This document shows positions 1 to 10,652 of a DNA stretch of 64,000 nucleotides, one piece after another. Below the pieces are notes generated by a model. The model saw nothing but the letters and a program-made list of their open reading frames with translations. It ran no database searches and was not told the origin of the DNA. The DNA comes from Taudactylus pleione. Taxonomy: Eukaryota; Chordata; Amphibia; Anura; Myobatrachidae. Numbering within the stretch: position 1 is the stretch's first letter; the number at the start of each line of letters is the position of its first letter. Both the position numbers and the translations under genes were made by a program. Location of the stretch: positions 5,606,001 through 5,670,000 of the forward strand of contig JAUIMM010000534.1 in NCBI GenBank assembly GCA_031769625.1. Reading direction: 5' to 3'.

Positions 1-77
1 TCTATGAAACCGAGCCTGCACATGTCTAATTTATATACTGTATATGATGAGCAGACAGCGCCATCTAGTGTAGCATA

Positions 78-912
78 TTAACCCTGGACAACTAACCATG
101 GGTTCTTAAGACCCAAACATTTTTTTATTAAAACACAGATTTTTTTAAAAAAAAATCTGATATCTACAGTACCTACTATAATATTAAATCTATATCAGCT
201 ATAATTAGGGGTACATTTTGGGAATGTTGATAGCTTAGCTGTTATAGAGAATTTGGGTCTCTCAGACCCATGGTTAGCGATAGTGTGGTCTGGTAACATT
301 TTCCAAAATAGTTTCAGTTTCACTTTACGTACCTTTTACAGGTTTTAGCTTTTCCAACATTGGGTTTTCATAACAGCACACCAAATAATTGCCCTTATGT
401 GTATTTTATGGTGTTCTCAATGCTGTAGGAATAAATGCCTACATGATCTACAGTGAAAACAACATCAGACAAAACAAAACTGTATTGGTCAGACTTATGT
501 TTCTTTAACAGCTAGCTTACAGTGTAAAGGTTCCGTGTTTGGAGCACCATTTGTACCGACCAACTTAACCTCATAAAACCCGGACAATATTGCAGCGTGT
601 CCTTCGAGTAAACCTGGATCCAGCACAACCTTCACAAGAATTGCAACCTCACCAAAGATGTGATTTTTGTCCATCATCAAATGCCCGGAAGACATTGTTC
701 AAGTGTACACGCTGTGAAACGCCTATGTACCATGGCTCACCATGCAATGTTGTGTTCCGACTGTCTGTAAGTTTTTACTATTACCTCTTTGTGGATAATT
801 CCCTTGGGTTCTAAAACTTGTATGTTATTAGAATACATATTCATTGATTAGTGTCTGAACAGTGTGGGTCTCAATGTTTGGGTCTCTCAGACGCATGGTT
901 AGCGATAACCTC
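78..912 (+). mobile_element. Decayed piggyBac-like element
   Basis: The left end begins TTAACCCTGGACAACTAACC (from 78), which resembles piggyBac termini that start with TTAA plus CCC. The right end, read on the other strand, again carries CTAACCATG-CGTCTGAGAGACCCAAAC (about 876-906), matching the left-end stretch CTAACCATGGGTTCTTAAGACCC. A third copy of the motif sits at 251-285. Between the ends is a cysteine-rich coding remnant (see 590-770). The right TTAA is not intact and no full transposase is present, so this is an internally deleted or decayed copy. The superfamily call rests on the termini plus the cysteine-rich remnant. Confidence 0.5.
590..770 (+). pseudogene. piggyBac transposase C-terminal cysteine-rich remnant
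   Basis: The reading frame contains R-C-D-F-C-P-S, then R-K-T-L-F-K-C-T-R-C, then P-M-Y-H and a later C. This is the C-x2-C ... R-K-T-x3-C-x2-C ... pattern of the small zinc-binding domain at the C-terminus of piggyBac-type transposases (PGBD family). The catalytic DDD domain is not visible upstream: the element is under 0.9 kb and that part is missing. The frame ends inside an AT-rich tail. What is seen is the cysteine spacing; the assignment is by family resemblance and is supported by the piggyBac-like ends around it. Confidence 0.5.
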
Positions 913-1264
913 AGCTAGTATCTCTGGCCCATGTTGCACTCACCTGACAGGGAACATGCATTTGACTGGCACTGTGGACGCTTGGATCAATTTAATTATA
1001 TAAGAGGATGCCATTATCATTTATTTATGGTACAAGCACTTTGCACTTTTTAAGTTTTTAAGTGTTTTTTTGTGACACATTTGTTTGCAGTGCTGTTTTT
1101 GTGACCTGGAGATTTGCCCAGGAGTGGGACTTTATTTCTGTTATGCTTTTGGATATCAATTCACTAATCAATTTTTTCGTGTGGATATATTCATCTCTTT
1201 GTTTTGTCATGGATATAAGATAAAGATATATTTATATTGTACATGTGCACTCTATTGAGTTGTT
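913..1264. other. No recognisable feature
   Basis: AT-rich sequence with no coding potential, terminal repeats or tandem structure that I can support. Confidence 0.5.
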
Positions 1265-1437
1265 GGGGTATATTTACTAAAGTGAGAGTTATTAGAAATG
1301 GAGATATTGCCCATGGCAACCAATCAGATTCTACTTAACATTTAACTAGCACCTTCTAGAAGATAATAGCTAGAATCTGATTGGTTGTTATGGGCAACAT
1401 CTCCACTTCTAAAAACTCTCACTTTAGTAAATATACA
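1265..1437. mobile_element. Short foldback MITE (CCAATCAGATTCTA type)
   Basis: The two halves are inverted copies: TATTTACTAAAGTGAGAG at the left against CTCTCACTTTAGTAAATA at the right, and GCAACCAATCAGATTCTA against TAGAATCTGATTGGTTGT inside. There is no coding capacity. A close relative is at 62121-62305, and a third, split by a Tc1 element, is at 8425-9730. This type of repeat is common in frog genomes to my knowledge. Superfamily unknown. Confidence 0.75.
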
Positions 1438-2510
1438 GTACCCATTTGAAGTTTATTTATAAGGACTTTAAATATGCTGTCACTAGATGGCCCTGTGTTC
1501 TCATCACTTTTTAAAAACTGTTTTGGCTGATTGCACAACGATCACTTTGGAGAAATAAAAGCAGCCACCCATACTACCGAGGGAGTGTAACATTGTGTTC
1601 ATGAATTACAACCTTCTGTGGTCACGTAAATGACAACTTAAGAATTTTGATCACATTGCAGTAGGCTCAGCGCTGGTCACTAAAAAGCGCTATATGAAGA
1701 AATATCAATATATTACACTATTGCTCCATATATAAGCATGAGAGCTGCCCAATTACGGTCCAGACATATAGGGCTACTTGACTCCTAAAAGTGCATGTGA
1801 ACATAATTACTAGCAGGTAATTCCTTTGTGACATAAAGTTCCAAGCAGATCCAATATGTGGTTTGCCGCTTAACAAAGGAAATGATCCAATGTGAGCTCA
1901 GATATGATTACCAGAGAGACTGATGCAGATAGTTTAAGAGGTAGTAAGCTGGTAGTTGGATCTTATGCACAATAAATGGAGAATTCCAAATTGGCAGTAT
2001 GGATGGGCGGTATGAATGGGTGGTATGAACGGGTGGTATGGATGGGCGGTAGGTCCTCCTATGTGTTTCCCCTCTAACGGAGGCTTTATCTTTTGAATTC
2101 ATGAATGGTCGCGGGGTGGGCAGAGACAGATAAGGTAAGAGGACTTGAGGAGATGGGCTGCAGGTGGCAGAAGAGGTCTGCAGTGCTCGTGAGATTATGA
2201 GGGTGACGTTGACAGTCCAGACACCTCATCAGCAGGCAGTGCATTTCTGAATACTGCCCATCCAGGCTTACTGACACTCCGGACAAATGTCCAGATTGGC
2301 CCTGAGTAATTCTGGATGGGTGGAAACACTAGGCCTTAGTGAGATTTTCAAGTAAATATTAAATACTAGCTGGGATCGCCGTCATTGCCCTGGTTGAAGA
2401 CTGGACCATGAAGTACACCTGCAGCCTTTATTTGTTTAAATTGACCTCGCCTATAGCCCCATTCCATTGATCCTGAAAAGGGCCCCACTGTTTGCTAACA
2501 TACATGCAAA
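1438..2510. other. Unannotated; short degenerate GGGTGGTATGAA repeats
   Basis: No gene or element boundary recognised. At 1995-2052 a stretch of about four imperfect repeats of a GGGTGGTATGAA-like unit is visible. The short open frames here have no recognisable domain. Confidence 0.4.
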
Positions 2511-3370
2511 CAGTGGCGTGAGTATCGTGAATGCAAGAGGTGCGGCTGCTATGGTGCCCGAGTTGCCTCTGTGGGTCGCTGCTCCCACTGCACCCAGTCA
2601 AGCTCACAATGTGGGCTGGTCCAATCAGGCCGCTGAGGGGGGCCTGGTAGGCAGCGGTGTTAAATTGTGGCCAACTCACTAGCTGAGTACAGCTGGTGCA
2701 TTGGCAGGCAGACATGGAGAGACAGCGACACCGGTCGCAAGGAAATTGGAGCTGGCGGACCAGCAGCCAATCAGCAATGGTGGCTCCTGATTGGCTACCA
2801 GTCCACGAGTTCCAATTGGCTCATAACAGGCGCTGGATTCAAATTGTGTCGACACTGAATGTCCATTTCTGCAGCTGCCTGCTGGTGCGCCATCTGTAAT
2901 TAGCTGGTGGCCTGGCACCAAACCCACACCTGCTGGCTGCTGAAGGCACACAGGGGGAGGTGAGAGACTGCTGGAGGGACTTGGGAGGTGAGTTGCACTA
3001 CTATTGTGAGGAATAATGTGTTATATGGGGCACTACTACTATGTCTAATCTGTAAAGGGCATAACTGTGTGGTATAATGTGTAAGGGTCATTACTGTGTA
3101 GTGTAAGGGGCATTACTGTGTGACAATGTATACGAGGCACTAATACTGCATGGCATAATGTGTATAAGGGGGACTACTGTGTGGCATAACCTGAATGGGC
3201 TCTGTGTGACATAACATGAATGGGCTCTGTGTGACATAACATGAATGGGCTCTGTGTGACATAACATGAATGGGCTCAGTGTGGGGGCAAATGTATGTAT
3301 TTTTTTTTACCTATGGGGGGACCTTTTAAGATAATGCTATGTGGCCCACGAAGTTCTAGTTACGCCCTTG
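2511..3370. mobile_element. Non-autonomous hAT element, 860 bp, TSD CATGCAAA
   Basis: The element begins CAGTGGCGTGAGTATCG and ends with TAGTTACGCCCTTG, imperfect terminal inverted repeats of the C-A-G-G/T-G-G-C-G type. It is flanked by exact 8-bp direct repeats CATGCAAA at 2503-2510 and 3371-3378, as expected for hAT transposition. The interior has no transposase. It carries CAAT-rich inverted sequence around 2750-2830 and short tandem repeats at 3000-3290. Confidence 0.8.
3184..3290. repeat. 25-bp minisatellite, about 4 copies
   Basis: The unit ATAACATGAATGGGCTCTGT plus GTGAC repeats about four times in near-perfect form. It is preceded by looser 30-40 bp relatives (GGCATAATGTGTAAGGGGCA-like) from about 3060. 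It lies inside the hAT element 2511-3370. Confidence 0.8.
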
Positions 3371-3949
3371 CATGCAAACACAGAGAGGTGACTAATATAT
3401 ATGGTCACTTTAAAAAGGACTCACATTTTAATATGAACTTGCATGAGTCATAAAGTTTGATGCTTGCTCAGCCTGTGAGGTTAAACATATACTTTTGTAG
3501 CTTTCACATAGGTTTTTGGCAGACTGACAATTTCCACTTGAGCCAGCCCTAGAACCTGTGTAATGTAAGAGTGTCACCATTTTTAGGGATTGTGTGACAG
3601 TGTGGGGTCCTGAAGAGGTTCAAACCAAGGAAAAAACCTAATCCTGGACAAACTATACTGCCATGCCAAACTTGGTGGAGCTAGGTCCAAAGCTCTGGCC
3701 ATGCATAAAGCACAGACAGACACTCTTTCTTGCTTATTATATAGCTTCTGTGTTCTCGAGGATTTGGCAAATCGTATTAACATAGAATGCAGTTTCTGTT
3801 CTTTTCAAGATAATGGATACATTTTTGGAATCCCTAACAGCAAAGATCTAACAGTGATAGAAAAGGCACCAAACCTTCCATTTCACTTACCAACAAATAT
3901 AAATCAGAAGAACATAATTAGTGCTGACATCACCAGCTCTCACCAAAAC

Positions 3950-4310
3950 CCCTATATCTTACTCTGATGTGGTTAAGGCAAGTAAAAAGATAACGGAACT
4001 TCTTATACAAGCTAAAGCCACTAAATGTACATCTACAACACAGGAGTTAAAAAAATAATTAGAACAAACCTCTAAGTGTCAATTGGAAAATGAACAAAGG
4101 ATAGTTGCGGTGCTTCAAAATGTAATGCAATTAAAGAAACTGTCAACCTCTTGCAAAAATAGAACAGTTTGCAAATGAATTGTTGTATCTAGTTGAACTC
4201 TTGGAACAGATTACGGTTCCTCCTTTAGCAGAATTCCTATCCACGTTACTGCGTAAACTCCTCAATATCCCGGTTGATGTGGGTGGGATCACTAGTGATT
4301 GAGCAAGCTC
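3950..4310 (+). pseudogene. Coding-like remnant of unknown origin
   Basis: One + strand frame reads as a hydrophilic, helix-prone peptide with stretches such as S-Y-S-D-V-V-K-A-S-K-K-I and Q-L-E-N-E-Q-R-I-V-A-V-L-Q-N, broken by a stop near 4057 and probable frameshifts after about 4130. Composition and codon-like periodicity suggest an old retroelement or host coding sequence, but I do not recognise the family. It could be a gag remnant. Low confidence. Confidence 0.25.
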
Positions 4311-4343
4311 ACAGGCCCAGATTTGCAAAGTGATATGTCATTA

Positions 4344-4493
4344 CCAGGTTGGGTATGGGAGATCGGCAGTTGGTATGCCGGCTGTCAAGAGACCGACAGC
4401 GGCATCCCGATGCTGAGAATCCCTAACCGACCTATGGTGCCTAAACCTATCCCTCCTCCACTCCCCGCGGCTACAAGCTAACTCACCCCGCTA
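4344..4493 (+). mobile_element. Truncated telomere-like (CCTAA) MITE
   Basis: It starts with CCAGGTTGGGTATGGGAGAT, has CGGCAGT/CCGACAGCGGCATCCC inverted motifs and then a short run of CCTAA-type words. The same start occurs at 32503 and 43793. It is cut off at about 4493, where a Tc1-type end begins, so its right terminus is lost. Confidence 0.6.
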
Positions 4494-4495
4494 TA

Positions 4496-4732
4496 CAGCC
4501 ATGGCCAAAAGATTTGAGAATGACACATGTATTGGTTTTCACAAAGTCTGCTGCTTTAGTTTTTATGATAGCAATTTGTAGATACTCCAGAATGTCATGA
4601 AGAGTGATCAGATGAATTGCAATGAATTGCAAAGTCCCTCTTTACCATGACAATGAACTTAATACCAAAAACAACATTTCAACCCTGCCACAAAAAGACC
4701 AGCTGACATCATGTCAGTGATTCTCTCGCTTT
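4496..4732 (+). mobile_element. Truncated Tc1-like transposon left end
   Basis: It begins CAGCCATGGCCAAAAG after a TA dinucleotide (4494-4495) and matches the left terminal region of the Tc1-like element at 8485 for about 230 bp. The similarity ends in GATTCTCTC at about 4728. The right end and transposase are absent. Confidence 0.8.
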
Positions 4733-4960
4733 GGAGGGGGTAATGACAGATAGTTAGGGAGGGGACAGTCATGTATACAGTATGCATAGAGGACTAGATG
4801 AGACAGCTATAAAGGGGGCAATCAGGGTGATATGCAAGGGCAATGAGACAACAATGGAGGGGCGATCAGAGCGATATGGAGGGAGGGGGCAATAAGACAG
4901 CTATGGAGGGGGCAGTAATATAGATATGGGCAGGGAGAGGGCATTGAAAGAGATCCATGC
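4733..4960. repeat. Degenerate G-rich minisatellite
   Basis: Loose repeats of about 30-40 bp of the type GGGGGCAATAAGACAGCTAT-GGAG are visible, with many substitutions and length changes. Confidence 0.5.
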
Positions 4961-5146
4961 ATTATAATGCATTATGTTGGCTGGCAGAGGCGGAGATCTA
5001 TATTATTTGACACCTTTATATACAGGTATTTATTCCCCATCTATTTACCAGACAGGTCTGAAACTTTCCAAGGTTTAGACAACTACCAATGGCGCTTAGA
5101 ACACCAGCTGGCAGGTAGGACATAAATTGTCATGGACTTGGTTATA

Positions 5147-5585
5147 CAGGTTGAGTCTCCCATATCCAAATATTCCGAAATACGGAATATTCCGAAATAC
5201 GGTATATTTTCAGCATGACTGAGATAGTTAAACCTTTGCTTTTTGCTTGTTCAATGTATACACTTTGTTTAAGGAACAAAATTATAAAAATTAAAGTATA
5301 AAATGACCTATAAGCTTTGTGTATAATGTGTATATGAAACATAAATTAATTTCATGTATGTACGCAAACTTTGTTTGAACCACAAAATTATTGAAATTAT
5401 TGTATAATATTACCTTCAGGCTGTGTGTATAAGGTGTATATAAATCATAAATGCATTCTGTTTTTAGATTTGGACCCTATTCCTAAGACATTCAATATGG
5501 TATACAAATATTCCAAAATAAAGAATATTCCGATATCCAAAATACCCCTGGTCCCAAGCATTTTGGATATGGGAGACTCAACCTG
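5147..5585. mobile_element. pogo/Tigger-like MITE, TA target duplication
   Basis: Terminal inverted repeats are CAGGTTGAGTCTCCCATATC at the left and GATATGGGAGACTCAACCTG at the right, flanked by TA on both sides (5145-5146 and 5586-5587). The AT-rich interior has no transposase. Inner repeats of a TATTCCGAAATACGG type flank both ends. The terminal sequence resembles the GAGTATCCCTTATCC ends of mammalian Tigger/pogo elements (from memory). A TA duplication fits the Tc1/mariner/pogo group. Confidence 0.75.
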
Positions 5586-5975
5586 TATTATGTACTCCAT
5601 GCCCTCTGCCCGATGAAAACGAGGACATGGCTCATGGTTATGGCATTCCATGTAAGGCCACGCCCCTTGCTATGAGGACACACCCACTTTTCCAGGAAAT
5701 TCCTGTGCGCGCAAACCCCTCCCACACCTTCCCCTATCATGGTGCCCCCCCTGTCAATTTGTTCTGGATCCGCCCCTGTACCTCTCTGTGGCACTGACAG
5801 ACCTGATTCCCCAATGTCTCAGCACCGCTTGTTGCTTACTAGGGAGACACCAGCTGGGCACCATGGCTGTAGATGGCACAGGCACTATGACTTAATACTT
5901 ACCAACAACAATAATTCTGCTGAAGAAACAGAACACACTGTATTGGATGGAAAATAACCATTTAGTCATCAGAAG
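5586..5975. other. No gene recognised
   Basis: GC-richer sequence with CCACGCCC/CCCCTCCC words typical of transposon interiors, but no pair of termini that I can define. Short open frames are not convincing. Confidence 0.4.
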
Positions 5976-5981
5976 GAAATA

Positions 5982-5991
5982 ACAGGAAGTG
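5982..5991 (+). promoter_or_regulatory. Possible ETS/PU.1 site upstream of exon 1
   Basis: The sequence ACAGGAAGTG lies about 95 bp upstream of the ATG at 6087. GGAAGT is the core bound by ETS factors including PU.1, which is common in TATA-less myeloid receptor promoters. One motif only, so the role is inferred from position. Confidence 0.3.
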
Positions 5992-6086
5992 TGAGCTGAA
6001 AGTACATAACAAATGTGAAATGCAGTTTTCTTTCAACACACATATGTGTGACTCTGTGTATGCCGACACCTAAAGCAAAAGTCACC

Positions 6087-6120
6087 ATGGCTCTGATTTC
6101 CAACACGATTCTCTTCCTCT
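6087..6120 (+). CDS. Candidate signal-peptide exon 1 of an Ig-type leukocyte receptor
   Basis: An ATG in a strong Kozak setting (GTCACCATGG) opens a short hydrophobic frame M-A-L-I-S-N-T-I-L-F-L-C/., interrupted after 34 nt by a consensus splice donor GTAAGT at 6121. A 34-nt first coding exon ending in phase 1 is the standard organisation of KIR/LILR-type receptors, where exon 1 encodes the first part of the leader and a 36-nt mini-exon follows. A phase-compatible Ig exon lies downstream on the same strand at 44774. Joining exon 1 directly to it would create a TGA at the junction, so a mini-exon between them is required. I did not find one. The host-gene call is moderate and the pairing is tentative. 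Confidence 0.45.
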
Positions 6121-6242
6121 GTAAGTATTGAGTTTTATTTCCAACATAATGGGATAAATTAACAGCAAAACCATAAATAGTGAGAAATAAATAGCAGTGT
6201 AGACTCTTAATATAAGTTACTAAACATTATTTACCAAGTATT

Positions 6243-6818
6243 GGGGTAGATGTATTATAGCAGCACTTAACGTGCCGCTATAATGCTTCCCGCTTCGCCT
6301 CTTTACCGAGGCGAAGCAGGAAGCACTATCGATGAGATGTATAAACATCTCATCGGCCAGAGAGGGGGAGCGCTAAGTCCCCCCTCCGGCGCTACCCGCT
6401 AGAGACAGCAGCGCATCAGCCTAGTGCTGATGCACTGTGTCTCTCTCCCGGCTGGCTCCACTGAGCATGTGCGGGATCTCGCAAGTATCGCGAGATCCCC
6501 GCGTGGAGCCCTGGAGCCGGCAACGGCCGCAGCGGGGACAGCGATGTCCCTGCTGTGGGGATAGGCTAATGCCAGGCTGTAGCTGTCGATAACGACAGCT
6601 ACAGCCGGCCGAACGGTCATGCGTTATGACCGTTCGTACATGGCCCTGCCGTTGGCGCTGCTAGCTTATAGATAGCAGCGCCGATAATGACAGGGGCGCA
6701 CAGCGCCTCTGTCATTTACCGCCCAGACCCCCGATCATACATCGGGGAGAAGCGGTATCAGCGCACATAACGTGCGCTGATACCGTTTCTGGGCTTCGTA
6801 CATCTCCCACATTACGAG
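6243..6818. mobile_element. Hairpin-rich foldback element, second family
   Basis: Imperfect inverted ends GGGGTAGATGTA (6244) and TACATCTCCC (6800-6809) enclose a chain of separate short inverted repeats. Examples are GCTTCGCCTCTTTACCGAGG CGAAGC near 6293, CGATGAGATGTATAAACATC TCATCG at 6330, GCTGTAGCTGTCGATAACGA CAGCTACAGC at 6574, GAACGGTCATGCGTTATGAC CGTTC at 6610, and GGTATCAGCGCACATAACGT GCGCTGATACC at 6753. No coding capacity. The layout is the same as in the 10653/18507/20569 family but the sequences differ. No clear target duplication. Confidence 0.7.
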
Positions 6819-6839
6819 ATAGTGACTGTAATACAGATT

Positions 6840-8420
6840 ATACAAAATAAAATTTAGGGCCTCCAACTGCTCTGGGTGTAATCCTCACAAGAGTCAGTTG
6901 AGGGCGCTACCAATAGCAAAACAGCAACTTTAAATATAAATGATGTTTCTTGTACAACTTCACTGTAGTATACAATTATGAGTTATGCATATACGATAAA
7001 GAATGTGTTGTCTGGCATTACTTAAAAACTGGTTACATTTGGGTTTTGGGCAATCTCTTCTCATTGTTACACTCCTGTCTGTATAGCAAAGTGAAGGGTC
7101 AAGATCCCCCTTTATGTCAATGGCTAGCATGTTTCATAGCTCAGGGGATAATGTAATAGTCTGCAAGATGTATCATGTCTAGCTACCCATTGCTGTTCCC
7201 TTACCGTCCCTACCTTCCAGCTAACCCTCTCTGTTCTGGTTGTAACCCTGGTGCTGCTGTTCCTTTCTCCCCCCAGCTAGCGATCTCTTCTTCTACAAGT
7301 CCCCTGGGCCCCTGCTGCTGTCCTTCCTAAACCCTCTCTCCTGATTTCTCCTGTAATCTCGCCCCAACTATTCAATCTGCGGTTTATTCCTTACCTGGCC
7401 CACTCAACTGCTAGTCCAGCCTGCCCCTTCCCTCATGTGGCTCGCCCTCTCTACTCATGTGACCTGCCCTCTCTCCTCATGTGGCCCGCCCCCTCTCCTT
7501 GTCCAGCTTACCTCCTCCCCTTATGGTCTGCAGTGTGTACAGGCAAATGCATGCTTGTGGGGGGCCCTGAGAGGGGAGCCCAGGTGGGACACGTGCCCCA
7601 GCACTGCTCCTTAATCCAACTCTGCTGCTGTGGTGCTGACTGCCCTGCTGGGACAACCATGTCATCTCCCACAAACATCCCAGCAGGACAGGCAGCACCA
7701 CATCAGCTAGTTTTGTTTTGTGACTGTTGCACTGTTGCAGTGCTGTGTGATTGGGTGTAGAGAGAACAATGGCCTCTGGAGGCAGCCCAGGCCCTGCAGC
7801 AGCCGCACCCCCTGCACCAACGGTAGTTATGCCTATGGCTTTATCCCTTCTGGACCATTGTTATATGCAGGGGCATGGAGAGGAAGGGGGAGCAAGTACT
7901 AATTACCACGGCCCGGGCTGCTGGAGGGGCCCGGTGCTGCCCCCCTCTTAAATCACAGCAGCCCAGCAATCGCAGCAGTCTCCTATGCCTGTGGTGTGGA
8001 GCGATCATGGTGATTGCGCCCCCTGTACTGCTTTGTGCCACGCTGAGGGGCTCACAGCAACCCCCTGGCCGGCCTCTCTATGCCTCTGGTTATATGTGAC
8101 ATCAGTACAATGGCTGTTGATAAGATTCTACTATTCTCTCTGGTAAAAGAGTCCAGGCAAAGTAACTGGCGCCTGAGAGGTATTATACAATGATTGTTGA
8201 GCTTGATATGAATTTGCTGGTGACCTCTATTACACTATTAGTGACTGTTCCATAATTATTTAGCATTGACAGTAATCACAGGGCATTAGTCAGGCCAAAA
8301 ATTCTCGGGAAGATTTGACAATAGATAATATTTCTTTATTTGATTCTCACTAATATGTACTGTTAGATAATGCTGGATTTTGGATCGTCAGAGACAGATT
8401 CACAGTAACAAATCTTCAAC
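6840..8420. other. Long stretch without a recognised gene
   Basis: 7160-7520 is CT-rich (CCTCTCTCCTCATGTGGCCC-like words). 7520-8100 is GC-rich with GCAGCAGCCGCACCCC-like runs. Open frames up to 107 codons occur but have no domain, no start context and no splice signals that I can support. It may be the interior of an old transposon whose ends I cannot define. Confidence 0.4.
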
Positions 8421-8484
8421 AAAGGAAAGATGGAGGCATTGCGCATAGCAACCAATCAGATTCAAAAATTTCATTTTTCTAGTA

Positions 8485-9641
8485 CAGCCATGGCCAAAAG
8501 TTTGGAGAATGAAACAAGTATTGGTTTTCACAAAGTTTGCTGCTTCAGTTTTTATGAAGGCAATTTGCATATACTCACTCCAGAATGTCATGAAGAGTGA
8601 TCAGATGTATTGCAATTAATTGATTAATTGCAAAGTCCCTCTTTGCCATGACAATGAACTTAATCCCAAAAACAACATTTGCACTGCATTTCAGCCCTGC
8701 CACAAAAGGACCAGCTGACATCATGTAAGTGATTCTCTCATTAACAGAGGTGAGAGTGTTCACGAGGACAAGGCTGGAGATCACTCTGTCATGCTGATTG
8801 AGTTTGAATAACAGACTGGAAGCTTTAAAAGGAGGGTGGAGCTTGAAATCATTGTTCTTCCTCTGTTAACCATGGTTACATGCAAGGAAACATGTGCAGT
8901 CATCATTGCTTTTCACAAAAAGGGCTTCACAGGCAAGGATATTGCTGCTAGTAAGATTGCACCTAGATCAACCATTTATCGGTTCATCAAGAACTTCAAG
9001 GAGAGAGGTTCAATAGTTATGAAGAAGGCTTTAGGGTGCCCAAGAATGTCCAGCAAGCGCCAGGTCCATCTCCTAAAGTTGATTCAGGTGAAGGATCGGG
9101 GCACCACCAGTGCAGAGCTTACTCAGGAATGGCAGCAGGCAGGTGTGAGTGCATCTGCATGCACAGTGAGGTGAAGACTTTAGGAGGATGGCCTGGTGTC
9201 AAGAAGGGCAGCAAAGAAATCACTTCTCTCCAGGGAAAACATCAGGGACAGACTGAAATTCTGCAAACGGTACAGGGATTGGACTGCTGAGAACTGGGGT
9301 AAAGTTATTTTCTCTGATGAATCCCCTTTAAGATTGGAAAACGCTTGTCCAGAGAAGGAAAGGTGAGTGCTACCATCAGTCCTGTGTCATGCCAACAGTA
9401 AAAGCATCCTGAGACCATTCATGTGTGGGGTCTTGAAAAAGAAGAGTCAACACTGCAAATATTGACTCTTTGCATAAACTTAATGTAATTGTCAATAAAA
9501 GCCGTTGACACTTATGAAATGCTTGTAATTTTACTTCAGTATACCATAGTAACCTCTGACAAACAGGTCTAAAAACACTGAAGCTGCAAAATTTGTGAAA
9601 ACCAATACTTGTGTCATTCTCAAAACTTTTGGCCATGGCTG
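8485..9641 (+). mobile_element. Tc1-like transposon with internal deletion
   Basis: Terminal inverted repeats CAGCCATGGCCAAAAGTTTG (left) and CAAAACTTTTGGCCATGGCTG (right) are flanked by TA at 8483-8484 and 9642-9643. The inner terminal parts also pair: GTATTGGTTTTCACAAA against TTTGTGAAAACCAATAC. At 1,157 bp it is shorter than typical intact Tc1 elements with this length of inverted repeat, and the transposase is incomplete. Confidence 0.9.
8872..9470 (+). pseudogene. Tc1-like transposase remnant
   Basis: From about 8872 the frame encodes the paired-type helix-turn-helix N-terminus of a Tc1 transposase: I-I-A-F-H-K-K-G-F-T-G-K-D-I-A, then S-T-I-Y-R-F-I-K-N-F-K-E-R-G-S-I and the G-C-P-R-M-S linker. 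After about 9174 the frame is lost. Remnants of the next segment follow in other frames, for example R-D-R-L-K-F-C and, near 9310, F-S-D-E-S, which corresponds to the second catalytic aspartate region. The last catalytic D/E part is missing. Not functional. Confidence 0.85.
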
Positions 9642-9739
9642 TACATTTTACAAAATGAAAAAATCTGATTGGTTGCTAATGGCAAAACATCCGTTTTTTC
9701 TATTTAGAAGATTTATCAAATCTACCCTTAAGGGGGAAT

Positions 9740-10650
9740 TTAATTAGCCGTGAAAACCCATTTTTGTTTGTTGAAGTGTGGAAAAGTGAATTTCGGGTGA
9801 AATTATTTTCTCACTATGCGAATACTCCGCAAGTTAACTCGTGATGATTCTTCAAAGGATTTAATGGTAATTTCTTTTCACCACTTCCTGAGCAGATTAA
9901 AAGTTGGGGAAAGTCCCTATTTTAAATAAAAAATGTTAGGACTTGGTTCAGAACCACTGGGACAACCCTCCTTAATGATTAATTAGGTAAAAAAAATATT
10001 TTAATTAGATTCATTTGGCCAATAATGACATGTTATTTTTGCAATGAAAATTTGCAAAGTGCAGGAAAATGAGTTAATTGATGTGGGACAGGGATATGGG
10101 GGTGCTATATGAATGGGACGGGTGTTTTTAAGATTGCAGGTGGGTGTTAGAGATGTATGTTGAAGGTTTTCAAAAGTTGCTTAATATGACACAAATATAT
10201 ACTTATAGGAATTTTTATGCACCCCTAATTCATGTAGAACATTTATTTTGCAAAAAAACAATTGTTTTCTATAATTTTTATACCGTTTTAGTAAAATGCA
10301 TAATAAGAGTTTTTTTTAAGGTATGGACAGATTTCCCCATTTTCACCTATACTTATCATGTATAAAACCTGTACAAAAAACAAAGAGCCAAGAAGGGCTA
10401 GTTGTTGGGGCACTCTTAAATCAAATGTAATAACATTTAACCTTTATTAGTAATTATTAAAAAGCTGTGGATCTCCTCATTTTAATAGAATAAATGGATA
10501 CGGCGAAATAAATATTCAAAATAATTCCGGGTAATCGTACTCCTATAAATTCTAGATTATTTATATCATACAGGAGTTTTGTACCCGTGGTGATCCTGAA
10601 ATCAACATAAACCAAATCAAATGTAATCACTTATGTCCCTGCTATTATAC
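9740..10650. other. AT-rich, no gene recognised
   Basis: AT-rich sequence with no domain-bearing frame and no defined repeat ends. It probably consists of old transposon interiors. Confidence 0.4.
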
Positions 10651-10652
10651 AC

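Larger units (their letters stand above)
8425..9730. mobile_element. CCAATCAGATTC-type MITE split by a Tc1 insertion
   Basis: The left half (about 8425-8482, ATAGCAACCAATCAGATTC) and right half (about 9644-9730, AATCTGATTGGTTGCTAATG) are inverted partners of the MITE type seen at 1265 and 62121. The Tc1-like element at 8485-9641 occupies the middle, so the MITE was there first. Confidence 0.7.

Noticed and set aside
7437..7760. 107-codon + strand frame with many cysteines
   Set aside because: No start context, splice sites or family motif; the local sequence is CT-rich and then GC-rich, and resembles other non-coding stretches.
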